A stretch of 43,724 nt of DNA. Origin: Flavobacteriaceae bacterium. Lineage in GTDB: Bacteria; Bacteroidota; Bacteroidia; Flavobacteriales; Flavobacteriaceae. Numbering within the stretch: position 1 is the stretch's first letter; every line of letters starts with the position of its first letter. The position numbers and the translations under genes are program-made. The stretch is taken from assembly GCA_023257625.1 (NCBI GenBank), contig JALRBW010000027.1, positions 1 to 43,724 of the forward strand, given 5' to 3'. The notes under the pieces were generated by a model, which worked only from the letters and a program-made list of their open reading frames with translations, was not told the origin of the DNA and made no database searches. Of this stretch, positions 8,096 through 17,662 are shown in pieces.

Positions 8096-10555
8096 ATGAT
8101 TAAAGTTTTAAAATTTGGTGGTACATCTGTTGCTGATGCATCAAGCTTATCTTATGTAGTTGATATTGTTAAATCAACAGATGTAACGAAACAAGTTGTT
8201 GTAGTCTCTGCCCTAGGAGGGATAACCAATATGTTAGTTGAAATGGCTCAACGAGCAAGTAATGGTCTATCCAACTATAAAGAATATATATCTGAGCTTG
8301 AAAAACGTCATTTAAATCCAATTGAACATTTTATTCCTGTCACTCATAGAAGTGAAGTTATAAGTTTTTTAAAATCAGAACTTAATACCTTAGAAGGGGT
8401 ATTAGAATCATTATATACGCTCAAAGAACTAACACCAAAAAGCTTGTCTAACATTTCAAGCTTTGGAGAACTTCTATCAAGTAAAATCATTTTTAACATC
8501 TTAAAGCACCAAAATTTAAATATTGAGTTGATCGATGCCAGATCTTTATTGTTTACTCATATTATTAATCAAAGAGAGGTAATTAACCATCAAAGAAGTG
8601 AAAAGCAAACGCAATCCCTCATAACACAATCTAAAGCAAATATAATTTTACTTCCAGGATTTATTGCAAGTGATGAAGAGGGTAACACAACTACGCTTGG
8701 CAGAGGTGGGTCAGATTATTCTGCAGCTTTAGTAGCACAATATATTCACGCAAATCAATTGGAAATTTGGACAGATGTTAGTGGCATGTTTACCGCTCAC
8801 CCCAAGTTGGTTTCTCAAGCACAACCTATCCCAAGACTATCCTATCATGAGGCTATGGAACTTTCCCATTTTGGAGCAAAAGTTATATACCCTCCCACAT
8901 TACAACCTACAATTGAAAAAGAAATTCCAATTCTTATCAAAAATACTTTTGATGCTAATGCTGCAGGTACATTAATAGATAAGACAGGAAGTTCAAAAGA
9001 TGGATTTACCAATGTAGTAAAAGGGGTAAGCCATATAGAAAATGTGGCCTTATTAAATTTAGAAGGAAGTGGAATGGTAGGTATTCCGGGATTTTCTAAA
9101 CGTTTATTTGAATGTTTATCAAATCAAAAAATAAACATCATAATGATTACCCAGGCCTCCTCTGAACATTCCATATGTCTTGGAGTAAAAGCAGAAGATG
9201 CCAGTACTGCAAAAAAGGCGATTGATCAAGAATTTGAGTTTGAAATCAGTCTCTCAAGGGTAGCCCCTGCTAAAGTGGAATTAAAAATGGTAAACATTGC
9301 AGTGGTTGGTGATAGAATGAAAGATCATCAAGGTATTAGCGGAAAATTGTTTAGTAGTTTAGGGGCAAATAATATCAATATAAGAGCTATAGCACAAGGC
9401 GCTTCTGAGCGAAACATATCGATAATTATTGATGAAAAAAATACACAAAAAGCGTTAAATACAATTCACGAAAGCTTTTTTGAAGAACAAACTAAAGAGC
9501 TCAACCTCTTTATAACTGGTGTTGGAAATGTAGGAAGTAAACTTTTAGAACAAATTCAGCAGCAGCAAGCCTATTTACTTGAAAATTTAAGACTTAAAAT
9601 TCGAGTAATAGCACTATCTAATTCAAAAAAAATGATTTTAAATGAAGATCCTATTGATCTATCAGAATGGAAAAACAAATTGGATAACAGTAGCATAAAA
9701 GCTAACCGTAACGCATTTTTTGAACACATTAAATCCTTAAACTTAAGGAATAGTATTTTTGTTGATAATACAGCAAGTGAAGAAATTGCTGAGGAATACA
9801 ACCAGTTTCTTTCACATAATATTGGCGTAGTAACTTGTAATAAAATTGCTTGTGCAAGTTCATTTGCTAATTATATCAATCTTAAAAAAACATCTCGTAA
9901 ATACAGTGCGCCATTTTTATTTGAAACTAATGTTGGGGCTGGATTACCTGTTATCGATACACTTAATAATTTGATTGCCTCTGGAGATGAAATACATAAA
10001 ATTCAAGCCATTTTATCAGGTAGTCTAAATTACGTTTTTAACCACTTCAATGAAACTACTCATTTTAAAACAATTGTTGAAAGTGCTCAAAGAGAAGGCT
10101 ATACAGAACCCGATCCAAAAATTGATTTAAGTGGTGTAGATGTGGCACGTAAAATTTTAATTCTTGCACGCGAAAGCGGAATGGAACTTGAATTAGAAGA
10201 TATTCAAAACAATAGCTTTCTTCCTAAAGAAGTGCTAGCAACCACTCAAACTAGTGAATTTTTCAATTCCCTTGAAAAACACGAAAGTCATTTTCAAAAA
10301 TTATGGAAAAATGCCAATATGAAGGGCGCAAGATTAAAGTATGTTGCTCAATTGGAAAACGGTAAAGCAAGTGTGGGTCTTCAAGAAATTAATCCTGATC
10401 ATGATTTTTATAATTTAGAAGGGAGTGACAACATTATTTTATTTTACACTAACCGATATAAAAATCAACCTCTTATTGTAAAAGGGGCTGGAGCTGGAGC
10501 TGAAGTAACCGCTGGTGGTATTTTTGGTGACATCATTCGTATTGGTAAACGATAA
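8096..10555 (+). CDS. thrA: Bifunctional aspartokinase / homoserine dehydrogenase
   Basis: An 819-residue fusion catalysing two steps from aspartate to homoserine: phosphorylation of aspartate and, after aspartate-semialdehyde dehydrogenase acts, NADPH reduction to homoserine. The amino-acid kinase domain starts with KFGGTSVA (6-13) and continues to about 300. Two ACT regulatory domains follow (about 315-455; SGMVGIPGFSKRLF and NINIRAIAQGASERNIS). The dehydrogenase begins at GVGNVGS (about 474-480), with catalytic-region motifs ETNVGAGLPVIDTL and EPDPKIDLSGVDVARK. ACT domains suggest feedback inhibition by threonine. It is first in thrA-thrB-thrC, three bp before thrB. Confidence 0.97.
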   Translation: MIKVLKFGGTSVADASSLSYVVDIVKSTDVTKQVVVVSALGGITNMLVEMAQRASNGLSNYKEYISELEKRHLNPIEHFIPVTHRSEVISFLKSELNTLEGVLESLYTLKELTPKSLSNISSFGELLSSKIIFNILKHQNLNIELIDARSLLFTHIINQREVINHQRSEKQTQSLITQSKANIILLPGFIASDEEGNTTTLGRGGSDYSAALVAQYIHANQLEIWTDVSGMFTAHPKLVSQAQPIPRLSYHEAMELSHFGAKVIYPPTLQPTIEKEIPILIKNTFDANAAGTLIDKTGSSKDGFTNVVKGVSHIENVALLNLEGSGMVGIPGFSKRLFECLSNQKINIIMITQASSEHSICLGVKAEDASTAKKAIDQEFEFEISLSRVAPAKVELKMVNIAVVGDRMKDHQGISGKLFSSLGANNINIRAIAQGASERNISIIIDEKNTQKALNTIHESFFEEQTKELNLFITGVGNVGSKLLEQIQQQQAYLLENLRLKIRVIALSNSKKMILNEDPIDLSEWKNKLDNSSIKANRNAFFEHIKSLNLRNSIFVDNTASEEIAEEYNQFLSHNIGVVTCNKIACASSFANYINLKKTSRKYSAPFLFETNVGAGLPVIDTLNNLIASGDEIHKIQAILSGSLNYVFNHFNETTHFKTIVESAQREGYTEPDPKIDLSGVDVARKILILARESGMELELEDIQNNSFLPKEVLATTQTSEFFNSLEKHESHFQKLWKNANMKGARLKYVAQLENGKASVGLQEINPDHDFYNLEGSDNIILFYTNRYKNQPLIVKGAGAGAEVTAGGIFGDIIRIGKR

Positions 10556-10558
10556 GTA

Positions 10559-11488
10559 ATGAATGAAATAGAAATTTTTTCGCCTGCTAGTGTTGCTAAC
10601 GTATCATGCGGATTTGATGTGCTTGGATTTTGTTTAGAACCTATAGGTGATCTAATGCGTGTAGTAAAAACAGAAAATCAAGGAGTTGAAATTGGAACTA
10701 TAAAAGGGCAAGACCTGCCAAAGGATCCAAAAAAAAATGTGGCTAGTGTTGCAGTATTGGCTTTATTAGAAAAGCATCCATCTTCATTCGGATTTCGTAT
10801 TGATATTCATAAAAAAATTAAACCCGGTAGTGGAATTGGAAGCAGTGCTGCAAGTGCTGCAGGTGCCGTATTTGCCGTTAATGAATTATTAGGAGCTCCC
10901 TACTCTAAAAATGAACTGCTTCAGTTTGCTATGGCAGGAGAAGCAATGGCCAGTGGCGCCGCTCATGCAGATAATTTGGCTCCTGTTCTTTTGGGAGGGT
11001 TTACCTTGGTTCGGAATAATGCTACTTTAGATGTCATTTCCCTTCCAACGCCTAAAGAATTAATAGCCACTGTAATTCACCCCAAAATTGAATTGAAAAC
11101 CATTCATGCAAGAGCAATTTTAAAAGACCATATTCCACTAAAAAAAGCGGTTGAACAATGGGGTAATCTTGGCGCTTTTGTTAGTGCTTTATACACAGAA
11201 GATTTTGAACTAATGAAACGTAGTTTAGAAGATAAGGTAATTGAGCCCTATCGAGCTATGTTAATTCCAAAATTTGATGCAATAAAAACAGCTGCTTTAA
11301 CAGCTGGTGCTTTAGGGAGTGGTATTTCAGGATCTGGCCCTTCCATTTTTGCCTTATCAAAAGGGGAAGAAACAGCACAAAAAGTTGCAAAAGCTATGAG
11401 TACCATTTATACCTCCATAAACATTGAACATGATGTTTATGTTTCTAAAATTAATACTGAAGGAATTAAAATTTTAAAAAGTCAGTGA
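10559..11488 (+). CDS. thrB: Homoserine kinase
   Basis: A 309-residue GHMP-superfamily kinase that makes O-phosphohomoserine for threonine synthase. The N-terminal substrate-binding region starts FSPASVANVSCGFDVLG (8-24), and the phosphate-binding loop is KPGSGIGSSAASA (88-100). A late glycine-rich motif GSGISGSGPSIFAL corresponds to GHMP motif 3. The gene starts three bases after thrA, and its TGA overlaps the GTG start of thrC, indicating translational coupling in the threonine operon. Confidence 0.96.
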   Translation: MNEIEIFSPASVANVSCGFDVLGFCLEPIGDLMRVVKTENQGVEIGTIKGQDLPKDPKKNVASVAVLALLEKHPSSFGFRIDIHKKIKPGSGIGSSAASAAGAVFAVNELLGAPYSKNELLQFAMAGEAMASGAAHADNLAPVLLGGFTLVRNNATLDVISLPTPKELIATVIHPKIELKTIHARAILKDHIPLKKAVEQWGNLGAFVSALYTEDFELMKRSLEDKVIEPYRAMLIPKFDAIKTAALTAGALGSGISGSGPSIFALSKGEETAQKVAKAMSTIYTSINIEHDVYVSKINTEGIKILKSQ

Positions 11489-12786
11489 ACTACTATAGTT
11501 TAAACTTTAACTCAAAAGATGTGAACTTTTTGGAAGCTGTTCAAAAAGGGCTAGCTCCTGACCGTGGGCTTTACTTTCCAAAACACATTCCTAAATTAGA
11601 TAAATCTTTTTTTGATGAATTAGATCAAAAAAATAATACTCAAATTGCTTTTGAAACTATTTTGCCCTTTGTTGGTGGTGTCATTCCTGAAATTTATCTT
11701 CAACAAATTGTTCATGATGCATTATCTTTTGATTTTCCAATTGTTCCACTAACAAATAGAATTGCAAGTTTAGAATTATTTCATGGTCCAACACTCGCTT
11801 TTAAAGATGTTGGAGCACGCTTTATGGCACGTTGTTTAGCCTATGCCAATGCTCAAAAATCAAAAAAAGAATTGACAATATTGGTTGCTACCTCTGGAGA
11901 TACAGGTGGTGCAGTAGCAGATGGATTTTATAAGGTAGAGGGAATTAAAGTTGTTATCTTATTTCCCAAAGGAAAAGTGAGTTTACTTCAAGAAAAACAA
12001 TTAACAACGCTTGGAAAAAACATAACTGCTCTTGAGGTTGACGGTGTATTTGATGATTGTCAAGATATGGTTAAATCCGCATTTATTGATCCTGAAATCA
12101 AAAATGAAGTAAATTTAACCTCTGCAAACTCAATCAATATTGCAAGATGGTTGGCTCAAATGTTTTATTATTTTATTGGGTATAAAAATCGTCCTAATCC
12201 CAATAATAAATTAGTCGTATCAGTACCTAGTGGGAATTTTGGAAACCTCTGTGCGGGGCTAATGGCCAAACAAATGGGGCTTCCCATTGATCATTTTATC
12301 GCAGCTACTAATATCAATGATAGTGTACCTCAATTTTTAGAAACCGGAGACTACCATCCAAAACCCTCACAACCTACTCTTTCAAATGCTATGGACGTAG
12401 GTGATCCGAGTAATTTTATTCGTATCCAAAAATTATTTAATAACGACTTTTTTAAACTTAAAAAGGTGGTAAGCGGTTATTCCTACACTGATGCTGATAC
12501 GTTAAAAGCACTTAAAACAATTTATAAAAATACTGGCTATATTGCTGATCCTCATGGTGCTGTTGGATATTTAGGACTTAATCAATTTTTAGAAAATAAC
12601 AATGAAGATTACAGTGGGCTTTTTTTAGAAACAGCACATCCAATTAAATTTTCAAAAAGTGTTGAGTCTGCAATTAAAACTCAATTGAAAGTCCCTGAAA
12701 AATTAAAAGAGCTTTTGAAACGAGAAAAAACTAGTCTACCAATAAAAAATTATAAGGAATTAAAATCCTATTTACTAGACAGTTAG
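11485..12786 (+). CDS. thrC: Threonine synthase
   Basis: A 433-residue PLP enzyme converting O-phosphohomoserine to threonine. The Schiff-base lysine is Lys107 in HGPTLAFKDVG, and the SGDTGGAVADGF and VPSGNFGNLCAG segments contact the PLP phosphate and ring. The start is GTG at 11485, overlapping the thrB stop (GTGA); starting there gives the expected N-terminus MNYYSLNF. It completes the threonine operon. Its stop codon is one base from the stop of the convergent peptidase gene, leaving no room for a terminator between them. Confidence 0.96.
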   Translation: MNYYSLNFNSKDVNFLEAVQKGLAPDRGLYFPKHIPKLDKSFFDELDQKNNTQIAFETILPFVGGVIPEIYLQQIVHDALSFDFPIVPLTNRIASLELFHGPTLAFKDVGARFMARCLAYANAQKSKKELTILVATSGDTGGAVADGFYKVEGIKVVILFPKGKVSLLQEKQLTTLGKNITALEVDGVFDDCQDMVKSAFIDPEIKNEVNLTSANSINIARWLAQMFYYFIGYKNRPNPNNKLVVSVPSGNFGNLCAGLMAKQMGLPIDHFIAATNINDSVPQFLETGDYHPKPSQPTLSNAMDVGDPSNFIRIQKLFNNDFFKLKKVVSGYSYTDADTLKALKTIYKNTGYIADPHGAVGYLGLNQFLENNNEDYSGLFLETAHPIKFSKSVESAIKTQLKVPEKLKELLKREKTSLPIKNYKELKSYLLDS

Positions 12787-12787
12787 A

Positions 12788-14425
12788 TTATTCATTAGCT
12801 ATTACAGGTAAAATAAAATCATCTAAGGCGCTTTTTTGACGCATCATTTCTTCGATGGCATCCCAAGCACGTGGAGCGTCAATTGATAAGTTTATTGGAC
12901 CTTCTTTAGTAATTAAAATATCATCCTCAATTCGGATACCTATATTCCACCATTTTGAATCACACGGACTACCTTCTGGGATATAAATACCAGGCTCAAC
13001 CGTTATCACCATATCAGGTTCAAGGGCACCATAAAGTCCAGGATCATGAACATCCAATCCAATGTGATGTGAAATACCATGGGGCAAATATCGTCGGTAT
13101 TCCTCAGGCGATTTAATTATTCCTAGTTCAAGTAATCCCTTTTGAACAACTTCATTAGTAGCCTTACTTATATCACTAAAAGTAGCTCCAACAAGTGAAG
13201 CATCAATTCCTGCAGTTTGTGCATCATAAACTATTTTATATAAGGCGCGTTGCTCAAGGGTAAAGGTTCCAGAAACAGGAATAGTTCGTGTTACATCAGC
13301 AGTGTAACCATTGTATTCGGCACCTAAATCCATTAAAATTAACTGATTTTCAATGTTTGTCTTATCGTTTGTTATGTAATGTAATACACAAGCATTATCT
13401 CCAGCACCCACAATAGAAGGATAGCCTTCATGTGCTGCACCGTATTTTTTAAATACTAATTGATGAATTCCTTGTACTTCGCGTTCTGTCATTTGAGGAT
13501 GTAATGCCTTCATTACCTCCACCTGACCTTGGGTGGATATACGAATAGCTTTTTTCAATAAACGAATTTCTTCTGGGGTTTTACGTTCACGAAGGCTTGC
13601 CATTATTTGTTCAAGCTGATCTATATCAAAATTATAATCTCTTACTAAATATGCACTTCGTGTTTGTAAATCAGTCACTTGTGCATTCGGATCTCGGTTT
13701 AAAAAATCATTTATTAACGGATCTTTGAGCAATGTTGAATCTGAGGACGCTTGATAACGAATTAACCTTTTTAGATAAGGCGCTTCTTCTTCGGTTGCAG
13801 TACGTATACGTTGATAAATTCGATAGAGTGAAGCATTAAAATCTGATGTATAACCAATTGTAGTTCTAAAATGACTTTGTAAATCAAACAAATCACTATT
13901 ATCTCTAGGGTCATCGCGAACATCATTTTTAAAATCAAAAATAAGAACTTGATCAAACTGATCAAATGCCTGTTGTTCTTTTTTAAAGCGTTCTTTACTA
14001 ACCACTCGATCAAAACCCATTTTTGCAGCACCTTCGACCCCTAATTGCCTTCCATTCCACATCTCATTTTGTGGGTTTCGCTCTCTTACATAGAGCTTTT
14101 CACTAAAAAAACCTGAATCGTCCTTTTGAGGAACAGAGTATACCATTAAAACCGCATGAGGCTCATTCCAGCCAGTTAAATAATTGAAATTAGGATCAGG
14201 ATGATATTCATAATCAACATCATTTGCTCTATTTCTTACTGGAGAAGAAAAAAACACTGCTACACTATTTGGTGGGAGCTTTTCACGTAATTGAATCCTT
14301 CTGTTTTTATGAAAATCCGAAGAAAGTTCCGACTTTTGCCCAAAAGAAGTAGGAGTTACAAAACAAAAAAAGAGCACCAACATGAGGAGTCTTGAAATGA
14401 TATTTTTAGGTTCTTGTTTCATCAC
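12788..14425 (-). CDS. Secreted Xaa-Pro aminopeptidase (M24B)
   Basis: A 545-residue metallopeptidase that removes N-terminal residues preceding proline. A signal peptide covers about residues 1-29 (hydrophobic LLMLVLFFCFV, then cleavage near SFG|Q), so it is exported, unlike cytoplasmic E. coli PepP. Residues 35-180 form the aminopeptidase P N-domain (PNFNYLTGW). The pita-bread catalytic domain has the metal ligands Asp366 (LMDLGAEY), Asp377 (TADVTR), His453 (GISHHIGLDVHD), Glu477 (VEPGIY) and Glu500 (RIEDD). The first two codons are both ATG, so translation may begin at 14425 or 14422. It probably feeds on dietary proline-rich peptides, an inference from the family. Divergent from gcvT with about 21 bp between starts. 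Confidence 0.93.
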   Translation of the reverse strand: MMKQEPKNIISRLLMLVLFFCFVTPTSFGQKSELSSDFHKNRRIQLREKLPPNSVAVFFSSPVRNRANDVDYEYHPDPNFNYLTGWNEPHAVLMVYSVPQKDDSGFFSEKLYVRERNPQNEMWNGRQLGVEGAAKMGFDRVVSKERFKKEQQAFDQFDQVLIFDFKNDVRDDPRDNSDLFDLQSHFRTTIGYTSDFNASLYRIYQRIRTATEEEAPYLKRLIRYQASSDSTLLKDPLINDFLNRDPNAQVTDLQTRSAYLVRDYNFDIDQLEQIMASLRERKTPEEIRLLKKAIRISTQGQVEVMKALHPQMTEREVQGIHQLVFKKYGAAHEGYPSIVGAGDNACVLHYITNDKTNIENQLILMDLGAEYNGYTADVTRTIPVSGTFTLEQRALYKIVYDAQTAGIDASLVGATFSDISKATNEVVQKGLLELGIIKSPEEYRRYLPHGISHHIGLDVHDPGLYGALEPDMVITVEPGIYIPEGSPCDSKWWNIGIRIEDDILITKEGPINLSIDAPRAWDAIEEMMRQKSALDDFILPVIANE

Positions 14426-14446
14426 TTAAATTTAGGGTATGAACTT

Positions 14447-15532
14447 ATGAAAAAAACAACACTTTATTCCAATCACCTAGCGTTAAATGCAAAAATGACA
14501 CCTTTTGGAGGTTATGAAATGCCTGTTCAATACGAAGGAGTTACCAAAGAGCACCATACCGTAAGAGAAAGCGTAGGTGTTTTTGATGTGTCTCATATGG
14601 GTGAGTTTTATGTTTATGGGCCACATGCCTTAGATTTGTTACAATACATATGTAGTAATGATATTTCAAAAATTGAAGTTGGAAAAGCCCAATATAATTG
14701 TTTTCCAAATTTGACGGGTGGTATTGTTGATGACTTAATCGTCTATAGGGTTGCTGAAACCCATTATTTATTAGTTGTAAATGCATCGAATATTAAAAAA
14801 GATTGGCAATGGGTTGAGACACATAATAAGTCTTTTGGTGCTTCAATAGTAAATGTCTCTGATCGGATTGCACTTTTAGCAATACAAGGTCCAAAGGCTA
14901 TTGATGCGATGCAATCGTTAACTAATGTGGACTTACAGCAAATTCCTTATTATGCACATACTTCGGGTAAATTTGGGGGAATTGAAAATGTAGTTATTGC
15001 TTCTACAGGCTATACAGGAGCTGGTGGAATAGAAATTTATATTCCTTCAGATAAGGCACCACTAATTTGGGATGCTGTACTTAAAGCAGGGCATTCGTTT
15101 GGCATTGCCCCTATAGGATTAGCAGCTCGTGATACGCTTCGCTTGGAAATGGGATTTTGTCTTTACGGTAATGAAATCAATGAAACCACTTCTCCAATTT
15201 CTGCAGGTCTAGGGTGGATTACCAAACCTGAAACTGGTTGTATTAATGCAGCCCAATTTGAAAAAGAAAAGCAAGTAGGAACCCCTCAAAAATTAATAGG
15301 ATTTGAATTGATTGACCGTGGAATTCCAAGAACTGGATATGTTATTGCAAATATTGAAGGAAAGCCCATAGGGACAGTTACCTCTGGAACTCAATCTCCA
15401 GTCTTATCAAAAGGAATCGGATTAGGTTATGTTGAAACAAAATATGCCCAACCCGGAAATCAAATATCCATAATTATTCGAGATAAAATATATAGAGCTA
15501 TAATTGTAAAACCTCCTTTTATTCAAAATTAA
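14447..15532 (+). CDS. gcvT: Aminomethyltransferase, glycine cleavage T-protein
   Basis: A 361-residue T-protein that transfers the aminomethyl carbon from lipoylated H-protein to tetrahydrofolate, releasing ammonia. Typical motifs are the N-terminal MTPFGGYEMPVQY, SVGVFDVSHMGEF, the folate-binding ASTGYTGAGGIEIY, and LAARDTLRLEMGFCLYGNE. I start at ATG 14447 (MKKTTLYS): a longer TTG reading from 14414 would run into the start of the divergent peptidase gene and adds no recognisable sequence. No glycine riboswitch fits in the 21-bp gap. The epimerase-like gene follows after four bases, so the two are likely co-transcribed. The P- and H-protein genes are not in the window. Confidence 0.96.
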   Translation: MKKTTLYSNHLALNAKMTPFGGYEMPVQYEGVTKEHHTVRESVGVFDVSHMGEFYVYGPHALDLLQYICSNDISKIEVGKAQYNCFPNLTGGIVDDLIVYRVAETHYLLVVNASNIKKDWQWVETHNKSFGASIVNVSDRIALLAIQGPKAIDAMQSLTNVDLQQIPYYAHTSGKFGGIENVVIASTGYTGAGGIEIYIPSDKAPLIWDAVLKAGHSFGIAPIGLAARDTLRLEMGFCLYGNEINETTSPISAGLGWITKPETGCINAAQFEKEKQVGTPQKLIGFELIDRGIPRTGYVIANIEGKPIGTVTSGTQSPVLSKGIGLGYVETKYAQPGNQISIIIRDKIYRAIIVKPPFIQN

Positions 15533-15536
15533 ACAA

Positions 15537-16367
15537 TTGAAATCTATACTGATTTTAGGAGGAAGTGGTTTTATTGGCAATGCCCTATATAAAGAATTGG
15601 CTCCCTACTACAATACCTTTGCTACCTATAACAGTGCAAAGGGCTATAAAAACAATAATCATTTTTTTCCCTTTAATGCTGAAACAGACGGACTTGAATC
15701 CATATTGAAATCTACACAACCCAAACTTATAATTTCCTCACTTCGAGGTAATTTTAATACACTACTTGATACTCATGATTTTTTAATTGATTTTATAAAA
15801 ACAAAAAATTGTAGACTTCTTTTTTTATCCTCTGCTAATGTATTTGATGCTTTTGAACATTTCCCTTCTTATGAATATGATAAAACATTATCCGAAAGTG
15901 TATATGGTCGATTTAAAATCAAAATTGAAAATCAATTGATGCGCCTTCCTGTAGGTAAATATGTAATTGCCCGTTTACCTATGATATTCGGAATTAACGC
16001 TCCAAGAACATTAACAATTGATGAAGCAGTCATACAAAATGAACCCATTGAGGTATTTCCCAATACAATTTTAAATGTTAATAGTGATGTTCGTTTATGC
16101 CAACAAATTCATTATATAATTAATCAACGAAAAACCGGAATTTTTCATTTGGGAAGTACGGATCTAATTTCACATTTTGACTTTGTAAAAATGCTAATTG
16201 CAAAACGACATCAAACTACAGGCGTTTTTAAGCAAGTATTTACATCAAATACCATGCGATACTTGGCAACACTTCCAAGAGAGAATAAATTACCTACACA
16301 CTTGCTTCCTTCTTACATTGACGTATTGAATGATTTAGCACTTACCAACTTAAAAAACAAACTATAA
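15537..16367 (+). CDS. NAD-dependent epimerase/dehydratase-like SDR protein
   Basis: A 276-residue extended short-chain dehydrogenase resembling RmlD-type nucleotide-sugar reductases. It opens with a Rossmann motif GGSGFIG (8-14), has a serine-rich strand LLFLSSANVFD, and a YGRFK motif fitting the catalytic YxxxK. The TTG start at 15537 is the only start that keeps the first Rossmann strand intact and lies four bases after gcvT. The substrate cannot be read from sequence; no polysaccharide genes are nearby, so a sugar-nucleotide role is only a family-based guess. Confidence 0.75.
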   Translation: MKSILILGGSGFIGNALYKELAPYYNTFATYNSAKGYKNNNHFFPFNAETDGLESILKSTQPKLIISSLRGNFNTLLDTHDFLIDFIKTKNCRLLFLSSANVFDAFEHFPSYEYDKTLSESVYGRFKIKIENQLMRLPVGKYVIARLPMIFGINAPRTLTIDEAVIQNEPIEVFPNTILNVNSDVRLCQQIHYIINQRKTGIFHLGSTDLISHFDFVKMLIAKRHQTTGVFKQVFTSNTMRYLATLPRENKLPTHLLPSYIDVLNDLALTNLKNKL

Positions 16368-16400
16368 TTTTTTATAATTTCGCGATTATAATTAAGTACA

Positions 16401-17117
16401 ATGGGAAGAGCTTTTGAATTTAGAAAAGCCAGAAAGTTAAAGCGCTGGTCAGCCATGGCTAAAACCTTTACCCGAATTGGTAAAGATATAGTTATGGCAG
16501 TAAAAGAGGGTGGACCTGATCCAGAAAATAATTCTCGATTACGTGCGGTTATTCAAAATGCCAAAGCAGCCAACATGCCTAAAGAAAATGTTGAGCGTGC
16601 TATAAAAAAAGCCTCAGACAAAGAGACCCAAAATTTTAAAGAAGTCCTTTTTGAAGGCTATGCTCCTCATGGTATTGCTGTTTTAGTAGAAACTGCCACT
16701 GACAATAACAACAGAACAGTTGCCAATATTCGGTCCTATTTTAACAAAGCAAATGGAAACTTGGGAACTGCAGGTTCAGTTGAATTTATGTTTGATCATA
16801 CTTGCAATTTTAGAATAAATCCCCAAGATCTAGATGCTGAAGAAATTGAACTTGAATTTATTGACTTTGGCGTGGAAGAGGTTTTTATTGATGAGGATGG
16901 TCTTTTACTATATGCTCCTTTTGAAAGTTTTGGTGGGGTTCAAAAAGAATTAGAAAAAAGAGGATTTGAAATTTTATCATCAGGATTTGAACGCATACCT
17001 CAAACTACCAAAATTCTTCATGAGGAAGCACAAGAAGAAGTTTTAAAACTTATAGAACGCATTGAAGAAGATGATGACGTTCAGCAGGTGTATCATAATC
17101 TAGAAGTAAAAGATTAA
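16401..17117 (+). CDS. yebC: YebC/PmpR (TACO1) family protein
   Basis: A 238-residue member of the YebC family, with the hallmark start MGRAFEFRKARK, the KDIVMAVKEGGPDPENN and RLRAVIQNAKAANMPKENVERAIKKA segments, and the acidic C-terminal domain ending in VYHNLEVKD. Family members act as DNA-binding transcriptional regulators or as translation factors that relieve ribosome stalling at proline stretches; which applies here is not visible. Length is normal. A near-consensus TAATTTCG lies upstream, so it may have its own promoter despite the short gap from the SDR gene. It converges on the acyltransferase gene with one base between stops. Confidence 0.93.
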   Translation: MGRAFEFRKARKLKRWSAMAKTFTRIGKDIVMAVKEGGPDPENNSRLRAVIQNAKAANMPKENVERAIKKASDKETQNFKEVLFEGYAPHGIAVLVETATDNNNRTVANIRSYFNKANGNLGTAGSVEFMFDHTCNFRINPQDLDAEEIELEFIDFGVEEVFIDEDGLLLYAPFESFGGVQKELEKRGFEILSSGFERIPQTTKILHEEAQEEVLKLIERIEEDDDVQQVYHNLEVKD

Positions 17118-17118
17118 T

Positions 17119-17661
17119 TTAAAAGCTTTTTTCTATTGAAAATCCCTTTATTCCTTTAAATAATGTGGTTAAGGTCTCCATATCCCCCTTTTCATCTTGG
17201 GTAGAAAAAAAAAGCGGATGTATGACTACCCTTTTGTTTCCGTAATCAAAACTTACTGGTACAATTGGAATTTGCAATTGTTTAGCAATATGATAAAATC
17301 CAGTTTTGAGTTGAGTCACTTTTTTTCTTGTACCCTCTGGGGCAATGGCCAACCGAAATTTTTCCTGAGAATTAAAAACTTCAGCAAAAGCATCAACCGT
17401 CCCTTGATTTCCCGTTCTATCAATAGGTGCACCACCTAATGCTTTAAAAAACCAACCAGTTAAAGGACCAAATAATTCCTTTTTTCCTACAAAGTTGATG
17501 GATTCTCCTGAAATATTCCGAACCATCATACCGATAAAGAAATCAAACCAACTGGTATGTGGAACGACAGCTACAATATATTTAGGAAGTGTAGGAAAAT
17601 TGCCTATCATCTTCCATCCCATGACCTTAAAATATATCCACTTCGTAAAAAGTTGTCCCAT
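17119..17661 (-). CDS. PlsC-like 1-acylglycerol-3-phosphate acyltransferase family protein
   Basis: A 180-residue lysophospholipid acyltransferase-like protein. The catalytic HX4D motif is HTSWFD (in VVPHTSWFDFF) and the glycerol-phosphate-binding motif is APEGTRKK; a third block is PIVPVSFDYG. It is shorter than canonical PlsC (about 240 residues), lacks a long N-terminal membrane anchor, and resembles the compact acyltransferases common in Bacteroidota. Probable role: acyl transfer onto lysophosphatidate or another lipid acceptor at the inner membrane. It starts one base after the stop of the RecD-like helicase gene and is probably co-transcribed with it. Confidence 0.82.
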   Translation of the reverse strand: MGQLFTKWIYFKVMGWKMIGNFPTLPKYIVAVVPHTSWFDFFIGMMVRNISGESINFVGKKELFGPLTGWFFKALGGAPIDRTGNQGTVDAFAEVFNSQEKFRLAIAPEGTRKKVTQLKTGFYHIAKQLQIPIVPVSFDYGNKRVVIHPLFFSTQDEKGDMETLTTLFKGIKGFSIEKSF

Positions 17662-17662
17662 A

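Noticed and set aside
14426-14446. Glycine riboswitch before gcvT
   Set aside because: The gap is only 21 bp and contains no riboswitch core.
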